A DNA stretch of 64,000 bases, taken from Isoetes taiwanensis (taxonomy: Eukaryota > Streptophyta > Lycopodiopsida > Isoetales > Isoetaceae). This document shows, in pieces, positions 11,785 to 22,330 of this stretch. The first letter of the stretch is position 1; every line of letters begins with the position of its first letter. The position numbers and the translations under genes are program-made. Under the pieces are notes generated by a model, which was given only the letters and a program-made list of their open reading frames with translations, did not search any database and was not told the DNA's origin. The stretch lies in the NCBI GenBank assembly GCA_021234155.1, contig JAJEKV010000011.1, positions 11,405,045 through 11,469,044 on the forward strand. The letters are read 5' to 3'.

Positions 11785-12118
11785 TTGAAGCTTATTGAGG
11801 TGTTAGCTCGTAGGTGATAATTTGGAATTGCTAGTAAATATCAAAAATCTCCTCATGGGCGATATTAGAATGTAATTGAATGAGTAAGTACACCTCCATC
11901 GACAGTGAAGGAGGCGCCATATGGCGCCATCTCAACCCTTCGTGTTCTCCTTCCATCTTAGTGGGGAGTAGGGGGGGAGGGGCTTTGAAAACTTTAATGT
12001 TTTTCAAGGAATTTGAACCCTGGCTCGTGGCCCCCAAAACTCCCATGCCTACTACTAGGCCAAGCATTGATTTATTAAAATAATTAGAAGTTCACAACAT
12101 AGTTACCTAATCAATCCA
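11785..12118. other. No gene seen
   Basis: Short spacer between the Harbinger fragment and the repeat field. It contains overlapping short open frames on both strands without motifs. Confidence 0.4.
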
Positions 12119-12175
12119 AGAATGTTCTAGATAGTTCTAGAATCTTCTAGAATGCTCTGGAATGATCTAGATGCT
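12119..12175. promoter_or_regulatory. Phased heat-shock-element-like array
   Basis: The stretch alternates GAA-type and TTC-type triplets with exact 2-bp spacing: GAAtgTTCtaGATagTTC, then taGAAtcTTCtaGAA, then tgCTCtgGAAtgATCtaGAT. Eleven units stay in 5-bp register and most are perfect, which is the arrangement bound by heat-shock factor trimers. Weaker copies (AGAATGTTCTAGAC, AATATTCTAGAATGTTC) recur to about 12640. It may equally be a simple tandem repeat of a TTCTAGAATG decamer that mimics the element. Confidence 0.45.
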
Positions 12176-13647
12176 GATGCTCATGGCTAAGCACCTCAAT
12201 TTAAAACTAGAAAGTTTATTTGAAACATTGCGAAGAGTCAAAATAGAATCTGAAATATTTTAGATATTCGGGTAAGCATCTTAGTCAAAAAATAGAAAGT
12301 TTTTTGAAACTTCTCAACGGTCAAATATAATGTTCTAACTCATGAGTAAGCACCTCAGTCTATCTTTTGTTGAAACTTTGCAAAAACTAAAAATAGAATG
12401 TTCTAGACGTTCATGGTTGAGCACCTCTGTCTAAAAAGAGATTTTGAAAAATTGCAAAGAGCCAAAAGAGAATGTTTTAGAATGTTCTATATGCTTCGTC
12501 AAGGGTAGAGAGTTTTCGAAATAGGCAATATTTTGAAAATGGTAGTAGGCGTGGGTAACCTTTTCGTGGTGATGCTTTAGCACCTCAGTCTAAAGTTTTT
12601 TTGAGAAATTGCAAAGAGCCAAGAATATTCTAGAATGTTCTATATGCTCAAATGCTCAACCAAGAATAAAAAAGTTCTTAAAATAGGAGACACTTTAAAA
12701 ATGGTAGTAGGTGTGGGTAAGCTCCTCATGGTTGATTCTTTGAAATTGGTAGCAGGGGGTTGTAAGCTCCTCATGGGTGATGCTTTGGACTTGAATAGGT
12801 GGTAATAAACTCCTCATAGATTGACTAATGAATATTGAGGAACATGAGTATGAACATTTAGGTGTTGACTAACATGCATCTATGGGTGTGCATGGTAGTA
12901 GGTATGAGTAAGCTCTTCATGGGTGCTTGCATGGTAGTAGGTAGTAGGTAGTAGGTATGGGTAGTAGTAGGCGTGAATACGCTTCCTAATAGGCGACGCT
13001 AGGTGGTAGTAAACCCCTCACAGATTACAAATGGATGTTGAGTAACATGAATATGGATGTTGAGCCACATGGGTGATTGTGATATACTGTGAGTCACAGC
13101 TTCTCATGTGACATACTTTGGAAATGGCAGTAGGTATGAGTAAGATCCTCATGTGTGATACTTTAGAATTGGTAGCAGATGTGATAAAGGTCCTCATGGG
13201 TGTATGTTAACACGTGTGATACTTTTGAATTTAGTGTCAAACTCCAAGTCAAGGGCCTGAGGCCGAGGCTGAGGCCAAGGAATTAGTGCAAGAAAGAAGG
13301 GCTCACCTACTGCATCTCCATGAATAAAAAGTGACAAAATAATATATGGGTGCATACACGGTGTGCATGTCTCCAAGTCGAGAGATAGTGCCAAACTCCA
13401 TGTCTCAGCCTCGGCCTTCGGCTGAGGTCTCGACCTCGACTTGGACAAATGCATGCCCATGCATACAGATATACATTATCATTGCCAATATTTTGGGTTA
13501 ATCACGTGTCAATGAACACCAATGAGGGGCTTACTGACACCTATTATGAACTCCAAACTATCACCCATGAGGACCCTTACTACATTCACACCCATGTTAC
13601 TCAATATTCATTGGTCAATCTATGAGGAGCTTATTATCACCTACTAT
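12176..13647. repeat. Degenerate tandem and inverted repeat field
   Basis: Up to about 12700, a unit of roughly 100 bp recurs, with AAGCACCTCAGTCTAAA, TTTTTGAAA and GCAAAGAGCCAA. From 12700 to 13200, phrases such as GTAGTAGGTATGGGTAAG and CTCCTCATGGGTGATGCTTT recur. Around 13240-13450 a GAGGCCGAGGCTGAGGCC block faces an inverted partner, CTCAGCCTCGGCCTTCGGC. The block 13520-13647 is an inverted, diverged copy of material near 12740-12850 (shared CTCATAGATTGAC and AATGAATATTGAG). No gene is supported. Confidence 0.6.
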
Positions 13648-15139
13648 TGTGACGTCCCCTACTCATATACGATGCCCGCACCGTATACGAACATGAGTTC
13701 ATCCCCCATACCAGCTCCATACTGATACAGGGCCCTCCACATATCACTGTGACCGTCTGGAGTCCACAGTGGGAAGAATGAAGGGGTCATTTTACCCCGT
13801 CTCCCTCAGGGCCTACCTAGCTGCGGAAGCGTAAACATACACGTCAGTAACATAACATCATATATCCACCTCGAAGGGTGGCACATCAACATCTGCATAG
13901 ACAAAGATCAGCACAATACAAAGGGAGCTCCTACCCAAGGCTCACTCCAGGGGATGACTGACAAGCTTGGGTCTCGAGTTAATTGCGCAGGAGAATCATG
14001 ACAATGGATTGGGCTGGCATGAGAACATGGCATTGGGTTGTCCACTCCATCCGCCCCTCCTGTGCACACTTTGCAGAGTAGGTTGAAGAGTGTTGGGACC
14101 TGACTGCAGCCCGCCGGATGCATAGCTAAGGGGGCTATTCCTGGGTTGCATCTCCCGATTCGATGGGGCGATTAGGGATCGCTCCCACGAGAGAGGTCTC
14201 CATTGACTCAAAGGCGACTAGAGGGCCCTTGCCCTTATTCGACTTAACCCTTTGGAAAGTGTACTCCACTCCACGGGTGTCGAGCCCATGCCCTTGCCCC
14301 TTTTCGGTGGCAAACCATTAGACCTAGTGCATTGATCCCCGGTAGGCCTTACACACACGGAGGGATGTCATGAGTCGAGAACACGAACCTCCGCCGAGGC
14401 GGTCTGGTCCCTTCACCCACAACCAGGTGTGGTTCTTGTACACAGGCCGAAATCTAGTAATGCACTAAGAGGGACTAGCTAGGAGCATCAACTACTAAGT
14501 TTTAAGTCTCTACCCCCCTTCCCAATACAATGAGTCCACAGAATACACCCGTCCATCATATCAACATAAGTAATAAGAACTAATCTATCTCATAGAGTTA
14601 GGTTCTTTAGTTAGAGTCAATCTCAGGATCTGCTTGGCTACTAAGGGTGATTTAATAGGCTAAACCTACTGGTTCGAAGGCTGGAGTAAGGTTTAGGCTA
14701 TTCAATCGACCAAATACCTGATCCCTGGTTCACTCCTCTCGATCCGAAGGCGTCCATGTCTCTGTTCTGCTTGGGGATGCGGTCCAAAGGGTGATCTGAC
14801 AAGCTGGGGCGCACTGGCAGATCGTGGGAGTTGGAATTGACTCCTTAGGCGCGCGAACTGGGCTCGGAATGTGTGTGAACGAAAAGGGAAGGATTAGGAT
14901 TTGGTTACCTTACATAGGCTCTTTGTTAGGTTTAGGGTTTCCATGATCCTTGATCTACCTTTAATGGGTTAAAGGTCTTAAGTGCGCGCATTATTAAGTG
15001 TGCGCACCTTTGCAAGTTGCCCCCTAGGGCGCCCTTGCTTGGGTATACGTCGGCGTACACGTCGATTGGAGCGGCGTGTACGCGTGACGGTGCAGTACGG
15101 TATACGTCTTGAGACCGTATATCGTACTGGAACGTCACA
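13648..15139 (-). repeat. 3' LTR of the Ty3/gypsy element (copy 2)
   Basis: A 1.49-kb block with ends TGTGACGTCCCC and GGAACGTCACA, homologous to the LTR at 5179-6785. On the minus strand it directly follows a polypurine tract, so it is the 3' LTR of the element whose gag and pol lie to the right. Dyads near its right end (GTACACGTC/GCGTGTACGCGTGAC and GTATACGTC/GACCGTATATCG) correspond to the U3 start. The matching 5' LTR is not found right of 36114. Confidence 0.85.
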
Positions 15140-15156
15140 TTCTCCCCACCTTGAAT
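15140..15156 (-). promoter_or_regulatory. Polypurine tract for plus-strand priming
   Basis: Minus-strand reading gives CAAGGTGGGGAGAA immediately before the LTR start TGTGACG. A purine run abutting the LTR is the standard second-strand primer of LTR retrotransposons. A second GGTGGGGAGACC lies about 50 bases upstream. Confidence 0.75.
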
Positions 15157-15940
15157 TGATGCTGTCCGCAGCATCGTGGGTCTCCCCACCTTGGGATCTT
15201 CTTAACCTGCAGTCAACTTCATGCATATGACATACCATCATTATATATATATACATTTATTAAGGATTACCTCCAAGGTAATATTTATAGAACATCATTA
15301 TACTATTATTCAATCAAGCTTATGAATTCGCATGTCATTACAACAATTACTCATAATGTCATTTTATCATTCTGTATACAATTATTCTCTGAGGTACTCT
15401 TCATTCCTTGCAACACATTACAACAAAATTTGTGTTGCAAGTCTTCGTAGTTCGACCTCGTAGCCCTTCGGAGCGCTCTTATTGGCCTGCAGGTCAACAC
15501 TACGTTAGTACCATTTTTTAATTATTTATAAATTTGGTTATAAGGGAACCAACCCAACTATCTACATGAATGCATGGCTAATCTCCCGGCGTAGGAAGAT
15601 GATGATTCTTCCATCGTGGCCGTGGAGACGTCCTATCATGCCTATATGGTGCTCATGCCTACACCTTTAGTTGCCCAACGTGGAGGATAGGGTCCTTCCC
15701 GTATATGGGGCGTGAAGGACAGATTCCTCCTATCAATGCATATATGGGACTATAGGTCCTTTTCCTATCAATGCATTCCTGAATGACCTCTTATCTCTCG
15801 AGGTCGTCTACTTCGCGGTCATGCCTACATTGACATTACACCACGTCCTAGAGATCACCGTAGTAATCTCATCATCGGTAACAATGCATGCAACCCATAC
15901 CTCATAGGTTGCATGCGTAGATTATACCTAAATATACAAG
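15157..15940 (-). other. 3' untranslated region of the gypsy element
   Basis: No coding potential is seen between the chromodomain stop codon and the polypurine tract. The sequence is probably the 3' non-coding end of the retrotransposon. Part of it may be a later insertion. Confidence 0.5.
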
Positions 15941-16653
15941 CTATAATTCTACACAAATCGACATGCCTGAGCTGATTTCTTCGGAGATGACCTTGCCGTC
16001 CCATTGCTCCATAAACTGCAGGTACTGCTTAACCAGATCTCGTTTGAGTACCCATGTTGCGTCTTCCACCGGCAAGTGTTTCCACTTGACCAAGTATTGG
16101 AGAAACTCCGATCTCCTTGTTTTCTTGAACGCTTTATCAAGAATTAGTTCTGGAACTATTTCTATCTGCTCTTCTGTCATTTCCAACATCGTTGGAGTGT
16201 CCAAGACTTCATCTGGATTGGGAGTATGCTTCTTCAGCAAACTCACGTGGAAGACTTTGTGGATCTTTAAGTGTGCTGGCAAGTCTAACTTGTAGGATTG
16301 GTTACCCACTCTCTTGACTATTCTGAAGGGTCCAGCCCACCTTTGAGCAAGCTTCCTACAATTTCCGATGCGGAGCTTCGCCTGCTTTACCTTGATCTTG
16401 AGCCATACATCATCTCCAACTTGGAATTCCCTGACTGTACGATGTTTGTCGGCAATGCTCTATTGCCGACTCCTTGCTGCTAGAAGATACCCTCGGACTT
16501 CTTCCACGAGCTGCTGCATGTCGCCCAACATTTGCTGCGAAACTTCCACTTTTGACACGGGGTTGTGCCAAGTGTCTGGTGTTAGGCATTGGTAGCCGTA
16601 GTTAATCATAAACGGCGACATTTGGGATGATTCCTGCTTGGTGCTATTGTATG
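15941..16653 (-). pseudogene. Gypsy integrase C-terminal part plus chromodomain
   Basis: This is the 3' half of the split integrase. It starts at the transposon junction with FAYNSTKQESSQMSPF, the end of the integrase core, and continues to the GPFRIVKRVGNQSYKLDLP region and KIHKVFHVSLLKKH, typical of the gypsy integrase C terminus. The chromodomain follows, with LQYLVKWKHLPVEDATW. Chromodomains steer integration to marked chromatin. One frameshift lies near 16310-16460. The stop codon after ICVEL is near 15941. The matching 5' half is at 32086-32727. Confidence 0.88.
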
Positions 16654-16657
16654 CAAA

Positions 16658-16687
16658 AACAAAGTTTAAATTGAAACGCACTTATTT
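16658..16687 (+). repeat. Left terminal inverted repeat of the 15.4-kb transposon
   Basis: It begins AACAAAGTTTAAAT and continues TGAAACGCACTTATTT. It pairs with the right end at 28 of 30 positions. The target duplication CAAA lies directly to its left. Confidence 0.92.
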
Positions 16688-17265
16688 GCTCCAAACGCAC
16701 TTTAAAAAGAATCTTCAAAAGATTCCCTAAAATTCCCTCAAAAAGGTCCATTTTCGCGGTCTGTGCATGACAAGTGTGACAATTTTGACAATTCAGGTAC
16801 CCTTTTTGAGGGGGTAATTGTACTTAGATGCTATGAAAAAATGTTCGTTACCACTTTTCAGCCCCCTAATTTGGTTTAAAAAATTAGTAGAAATTTCAAG
16901 AACTCCAAAAACTAGACATTGAAAAAAACAACAAGTGCATTGATGAGTCGTCCTCTGACTCGTTCAGGCCATGATCACCAAAGCTATTTGTGTCCACTGC
17001 CCCACCATCAAAAGTGATGTTCCTCAACACTGTCCACTTATGAAACTTCATCATCATCTGTAACAAACTTTTTGGCAGTTTTACCCAACCCACATGTTGT
17101 CATTTGAGCCCTAAAATGTGTTTCTGACTTGCCAAATGTTGGCCAAGTAATCATACAACATGGCTTTATGTTTTTTAGCTTTAGTTCGCAGGCTTTGATT
17201 TTTCCCACGTTATTGAATGGTAGAAATTCGTACTATACGGGAGCTTAGGAGGCTTTGCACCAAAC
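16688..17265. other. Left subterminal non-coding region of the transposon
   Basis: AT-rich sequence with a second copy of AAACGCACTTT at about 16694-16704 and a CTTCAAAAGATTCC segment that has a counterpart (GAAAGATTCC) at the right end. The short minus-strand frame at 16896-17093 shows no motif. Confidence 0.5.
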
Positions 17266-17680
17266 GGTATGAGCTCAAGCGGTATAAATTTATACCGCAT
17301 GAGCTCAAGCGGTATAAATTTATACCACGTGAGTTCAAGCGAGTGGTATAAATTTATACCGCCTGTGAACTCGAATGGTATAAATTTATACCGACAAAGG
17401 AACGAAAGTGGTATAAATCTAAAATTTAAACTCGAGTGGTATAAATTTTATCGCTTTGTGAGCTTAAGCAAGTATAAGTTTATACCATTACCCCACATGA
17501 AAACAACGGGAGGAGTATAAATTTATACTAGAATTGTTTTGGCCGTTTTCTTATAAATCCAATACAATTTTACACAAGGAAATTATATTGGATGGATCTT
17601 TATTCATGGTTTTACGCGTTGTATGCCAGATATAACGGCTAAAACATGGCAGATGCTTTTGACGGTATAAATTTATACCG
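17266..17680. repeat. Array of GGTATAAATTTATACC palindromes
   Basis: The perfect palindrome GGTATAAATTTATACC occurs at about 17280, 17311, 17345, 17379 and 17664, with decayed copies near 17410, 17437, 17471 and 17513. The first four lie 31-34 bp apart, separated by GCATGAGCTCAAGC-like spacers. A partial copy (GGTATAAATTTAAAAGG) lies at 24442, just upstream of the plus-strand gene. Repeated palindromes near a transposon end can be transposase or regulator binding sites, but this is inference. Confidence 0.7.
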
Positions 17681-18380
17681 AGGCTAGGAAAATTCTCTGA
17701 GAGGAAAGTTTTAGGGTTTTGAAATCTAACGATGCCAGAGTTTCTAGGTGAGACACAAAGTTTCTTCGTGATGCATGAGGCTTCTAAGGCTCGAAAAAGG
17801 AAGAAAAAAAAATTTAGGGTTCTTCATGGCGTGGTTGTTCCGGAATCTTGTTTTTAGGGTCTGGCCGATACTGCTTCCAAGTTTGATCTGTTGGCAAAAA
17901 TCCAGATGAATCTACTCGGATTCCATCTCTCCAAAGCCATCTCTTCATGTCCAATGAAACTGTCAGCTATTGCAACTGTCGGATTTGTCCACATGTCCAT
18001 TGTCGAATCTCCACGTCCACTTGTCGGATTTGTTCCAGATGAACAAGCCAGGTGCTTCGACAACTTACTAGAAGAGCTCGACAGGTATAGCATCATTTAG
18101 CCGTCACCACCAAAAAACCATCATTCAATTAAATTGGGATTATGTCTTAATTTTGGGATAAATTTTATATTGCACTTTTTTAGTAACTTTGTTAAATTCA
18201 CTTTTTTAGTAACTTTGTTGCCCTTAGACTAGAATAGACGTTAACATATAATCACACACGGGAATATAAATTCACACCTTAACTTCAAATTACAAAATCA
18301 TATATCATGAAACTCAAGTAGTACACAACTTTTATTAAAAGTGATTGATACATAGTAACTGTTTATCATTTTTCCACCAA
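17681..18380. other. No supported gene
   Basis: Short mirrored open frames occur on both strands at 17854-18100 without recognisable motifs. The minus-strand version contains a serine-rich stretch, LSSSSSKLSKHLA. A direct repeat of TTTTTTAGTAACTTTGTT lies at 18175-18222. Confidence 0.35.
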
Positions 18381-18399
18381 CATCCCCAAGGATATGAGA

Positions 18400-20650
18400 A
18401 CCTTATTCCTTACATCCTGAGGTATTGTAACTCTCGCTGTTTTACTAGGAATAGTTTTTGGAGTCCATGAGTACAATACGGTTTCAATGTCTAGCCAAAG
18501 ATCAGGATCACTAGGATTTCTCCTCCACCTCTTTGTCCAACAATCGAATATCTTTCTTTATCGGTGACATTACTCAAGCGATGTCTTTGGACACCACCAT
18601 TCCACAGCGCACCTTATTGAAGTTAACATCACCTTCTTCTTTGCAAATATAAAGAGATAGTCCATCCCAACCACACTGGATAGGTCTCTAGATCTGCTGG
18701 TTTTACTACTACAAATTGGTGGCACTCCACGTCAGTAGAAGGTTCATAACAATCCATGCCTAGATATTTTGGCCTATCCTTCTTAGGACCAACATAGTGT
18801 TTATCAGATTGAGGAGGAGCATATGCCTTCACAATGCTACTAATGGTACCATCATCTTCGTCAGCACCAACTAATGTTTTCCACTTACTTTTAGGGAACC
18901 ACCCTTCCAGAACATTACGAGGATGTGTCTACCTCATCCAACAAGTTGATCACCTTCTTCCAATAATCTATCAATGCGATTAGTCTCATCCGAATTAGTT
19001 TGCCAATGCTTGATGTAGTCATTGATGCCATCCTTAGTCAAGCCCAATTGCTTGACTTCTTGATTGGTTTTAGAGCTTTTGGTTGACGGGGGAGGTATCA
19101 TAGGCTTGCCATTTGCATCCCTGCGCCAAATTTCTGCCCCACCTCTCCACTTCTCCTCTGAAGGTCTCATTTTCCATTGCATGATTGGAATCCCTTCTCT
19201 CACCCAAAAAGTGAATTGAAGAGGTCTAGAATGACCTTCCATGTCGAGAGCATAACCATCCACAAAACTCTTCCAATCAGGCACTTCTTCTATGATAGAT
19301 CCTATAGGAGATGGATTTGTACATCCATGAAATATTTCCAATAGCACGGGAAAGTTGGTAGCTGTCTGCTTTCTCTCAATACATGACTATATTTTCCAAA
19401 CAATGCATCCACATCCTCATGAGTATGTCAGGGCATTAGGAACCCCAAATTGACTCTTTCAAAAATACCCACATTTGTTAAGTAGGATAAGAAAAGAAAA
19501 CATCCACCTATTCTTATTTTGACCCGGCACAATTATCTAGTTGCAAGAGGAGGGGCAGGATCTCGAGGTTTAGCCGCGAGATGTTGAAGCTCCAACATGT
19601 TCATTAGGTCCATTCCTCCTAAATCTTGCCTTGCTAAACTTTTCAATACTATTAGGGTTCCATCCAACAATGCACTATGTAGTGCACGGCTAGTTTGTAG
19701 GATCACGTAGGTGACCATTGTAACCCTTCTCATAGTTTCTTAAACACCTCATGATACTCCCAATGTGAAAATCTGGACCATCACTCCACAACTCTAAATT
19801 TGAAATGGCCATAATAGGTGCAGGGGCGCCCATGCAATATTGCCCGATCATTGAAATCTGCAAAGGGTATGATCTTCCACATGACTTAGGAATGTACTTG
19901 AATTGTGGAAGACAAGTCTTACTTTGTTGGTCCATTTTATCATGTATAATACATAGATAGTTATTAGGTTCCATTCGGATAAGGTCCTCCACATCCAATA
20001 AGTTGATCTACATGATAGTTGATACGTCATATGGTCCTTCATATGTTCCCTTATCTTTGCCCTTAGACTTGGTTGCCTGAGTCTTATCTAGTGTCTCCTT
20101 GACTTAGCACATAAATTGCACTTGGCAAAGTTGTTTGAAGTTGCTATGGTCACATGCTTGAAATGCTTATTCCATAGCCTACTAAAGCTGGGCTGGGATA
20201 TAGAGGCCACTCAAGTTCGAAGCAATGCATTTATTTCCTCTAATATGCTCTTACGGGTACAATGGGATGGCAATCTCTTTTCAACAATAACTCTACCCTG
20301 TTCATCCTTCTTACTCTTATGTGGCATGTTTTACGCATTGAAATCCACATATCTTTCAAATATTTCCTTTGCAGCTATAGTTCTTGAGGTAGGCCTTACC
20401 GGGCCGGTGTTCCCCATGCAATGCAATTTTACTACCATTTTCATGTCTCTTTTGCCGGTTATTGCCAAGAAGAGGTTGGAATTCCATGTATAGCCATCCA
20501 TGCTTTTGAACATATCCACTTTCCATTCAATGGGAATCTTTTCTTCTTTGATCTTTCATCACGAATTGCATAGCCAAATATGGTGTACATGAAATTCCTC
20601 CTGCTATCACACTTATGTTCGATATGTAGCTCTTGCTCCCACCAACTCAT
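18400..20650 (-). pseudogene. DUF7869-like transposase of the 15.4-kb element, decayed
   Basis: Several minus-strand frames read in order as one protein. First come FGYAIRDERSKKKRF and ICSKAWMAIHGI, then GNTGPVRPTSRTI, near 20650-20330. Next is EPNNYLCIIHDKMDQQ at about 19970-19920, then SMIGQYCMGAPAP. LDNCAG followed after a one-base shift by QNKNRWMFSFL lies at about 19545-19490, and MP*HTHEDVDALFGKYSHVL at about 19435-19375. Then come IEEVPDWKSFVDG and EIWRRDANGKPM (19347-18934) and a C-terminal VVVKPADLETYPVWLGW (18832-18629). By recollection these match the DUF7869 family of transposon proteins, in which DNxxxxNKN and GHTHEDVDAxFG are conserved and probably catalytic. Several stops and shifts make it non-functional. 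The start is unknown. No search could be run to confirm the family. Confidence 0.72.
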
Positions 20651-20822
20651 CTATTGTGAACATTCTAACACAAGAAGCCCAACAACATTCACCTCCTCTA
20701 ACCTTCATCATAGCCAGGAGAACAATCATAATCGACTTGCATCTTTTGGTGGGATAATGTTTGAAAGTTGGAAGTGGCCTCTTGCTACCTTTGTGTAAAC
20801 ATTATTGACAATGGTTCTACAT

Positions 20823-21322
20823 CTATAGGAACGTGTAGTTCCCCTCCAGTTGAATACTGTCCCTAGGCCATGCAACAATAGTTGGAACCTCTAGTTGCTT
20901 CACACAAGCTAGGCATTCTTGTTTGCCTGAACCCTTTTCCTTCCAATTGTCATATAATTTTGAGATTGCCACACCTAACCTGTCCTCCCCTAATCTTTCA
21001 TCATTCACTGCATTGATAGGATCTGCTAGAACAATAATCCCTTCTCCTACTGCCTCTCTGTTGCATGCATGCAGGATCTTGACCTTTTTGTTTTTCCAAT
21101 CGACCCTAGTATAAAGTACAATTTCCTTTCTGTGGCATCATCCTTTTCATTTGAGGTCTTTTTCCTTTCCTTTGCCATCATCTTTGTCATCTTCATCCTT
21201 TTCATTTCTGGTCTTTTCCTTTCCTTTCCCATCATCTTTGTCATCTTCATTAGTTGGGGATTTTTCTTTGCCTTGATCACCATCATTGGGGGCCTTGGGG
21301 GATTTAGCATTTTGCATGCCAT
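20823..21322 (-). pseudogene. Probable N-terminal or linker part of the transposase gene
   Basis: Two minus-strand frames lie directly upstream of the transposase remnant. The first (21322-21047) has a Met/Lys/Glu-rich repeat in which MKMTKMM and KERKR/KERKK recur. The second (21008-20823) reads MNDERLGEDRLGVAISKLYDNW. Order and strand suit the transposase N terminus or a separate basic protein. No domain is recognised. Confidence 0.3.
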
Positions 21323-21335
21323 TGACCTAAAATGA

Positions 21336-21750
21336 ATAAAAACCTATAGTAAGTTAGCATATCCAAATAACATCTCCCTAACATGTTCTTAAATGAAAGT
21401 TAACCTTAATAATAACCTTAATAACCTATAATAACTTAATCTATAATAATAATAAGTTAACCTATAATATAGTAACTTGTAATAACCTTTAATGTTGTAA
21501 CCTTAAAAACAACTTTAAGGCTTTAGGTTAGCACTTTTAAGGTTAGAAGTTTTAAGGTTAAAACTTCTAACCTTCAATAAATATAACCTTAGCCTAAAAC
21601 TTCTAAAACTTAAAACTTCTAAATTCAAATTCATAAATTTTTAAACTTATAACTTTATTTATGAACTTAAAAATATTAACCTTAACTAATAACCTTAACT
21701 TATAAACCTTAAAACTATTAACCTTAAATCTTATAACTTATATAACCCTT
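21336..21750. repeat. Low-complexity array of AACCTTAA-type words
   Basis: The stretch is built from AACCTTAA, AATAACCT, AACCTATAATA and AAAACTTCTAA words in irregular succession, strongly AT-rich, without coding potential. Confidence 0.6.
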
Positions 21751-22330
21751 GCAATAAATGTTGCGAGGTTATTATGGCGCTGATCTGAAATTTTTAAAGC
21801 GGTTATTATTTCAGTTCACAATCCCTTTCCAACTTTTCCAGCTTTTACGTCTCTCATTGAACTTGAACTCAGTGCGCTTAGAACTTCGCTTTGAACTGCC
21901 GCTTTCGAAGCTGCTTTCGAGCCCTTTCGCTTTCGATCTATCTGCTCGCTTTCGAACTATCTGCTCCAATCTTCTGTGGCGCTTCAATCTTTGCATGCAA
22001 TCTGCTTCAATCTCTGTGGCGCTTCAATCTGCTTCAATCTGCATCGAACTGCTCTTTTCGGCTTCTATATGCTTTAAACTCGGCTTCTATATGCTTTAAA
22101 CTCGGCTTTTTCGAGCTTTTAGGCTTCTACAATCATCACCTTTAGGGTTTTAGGCTCAAAGGTGTTTTCGGCTCAAAGGTTTGTAGGCTTTTTTGTGTGT
22201 TAAAGCTTCTCGGTCTCCAAATCATCTGCTTTTTGTGTTAAAGATTTTTCTCGGCTTCTTAAGGCTCAAATCATCTCGAATCAAATCATCGCTATTGGTT
22301 TTCGATCTTTTGGTTTATTTTCGAAGTCAG
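21751..22330. repeat. Short tandem repeats of CTGCTTCAATCT and GGCTTCTATATGC type
   Basis: Between about 21930 and 22180 the words TGTGGCGCTTCAATCTGC, CTTCAATCTGC and GGCTTCTATATGCTTTAAAC recur in tandem, the last as two adjacent copies at about 22058-22100. The apparent frames here are by-products of the repeats. Confidence 0.55.

Noticed and set aside
13240-13460. Coding potential in the GAGGCCGAGGCTGAGGCC block
   Set aside because: The block has an inverted partner 130 bp away and sits in a repeat field. The open frame is a by-product of the repeats.
14978-15256. Arg-rich minus-strand ORF over the U3 end of LTR copy 2
   Set aside because: It overlaps the LTR end, polypurine tract and dyads. 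Its composition follows the CG-rich dyads.
16295-16298. Plus-strand open frames opposite the gypsy integrase and pol (for example 15963-16295, 34249-34828)
   Set aside because: They are mirror frames of well-identified minus-strand retrotransposon domains and show no motif of their own.
16658-16687. An 8-bp target duplication (GTTTAAAT and TTTTAAAC) with shorter inverted ends
   Set aside because: These bases are part of the terminal repeat. Restoring the integrase reading shows the true boundary is CAAA, 4 bp, outside AACAA.
21047-21322. A transmembrane-type plus-strand ORF at 21069-21335
   Set aside because: It is the antisense of the Lys/Met/Glu-rich minus-strand repeat next to the transposase. 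The hydrophobic residues follow from the complement.
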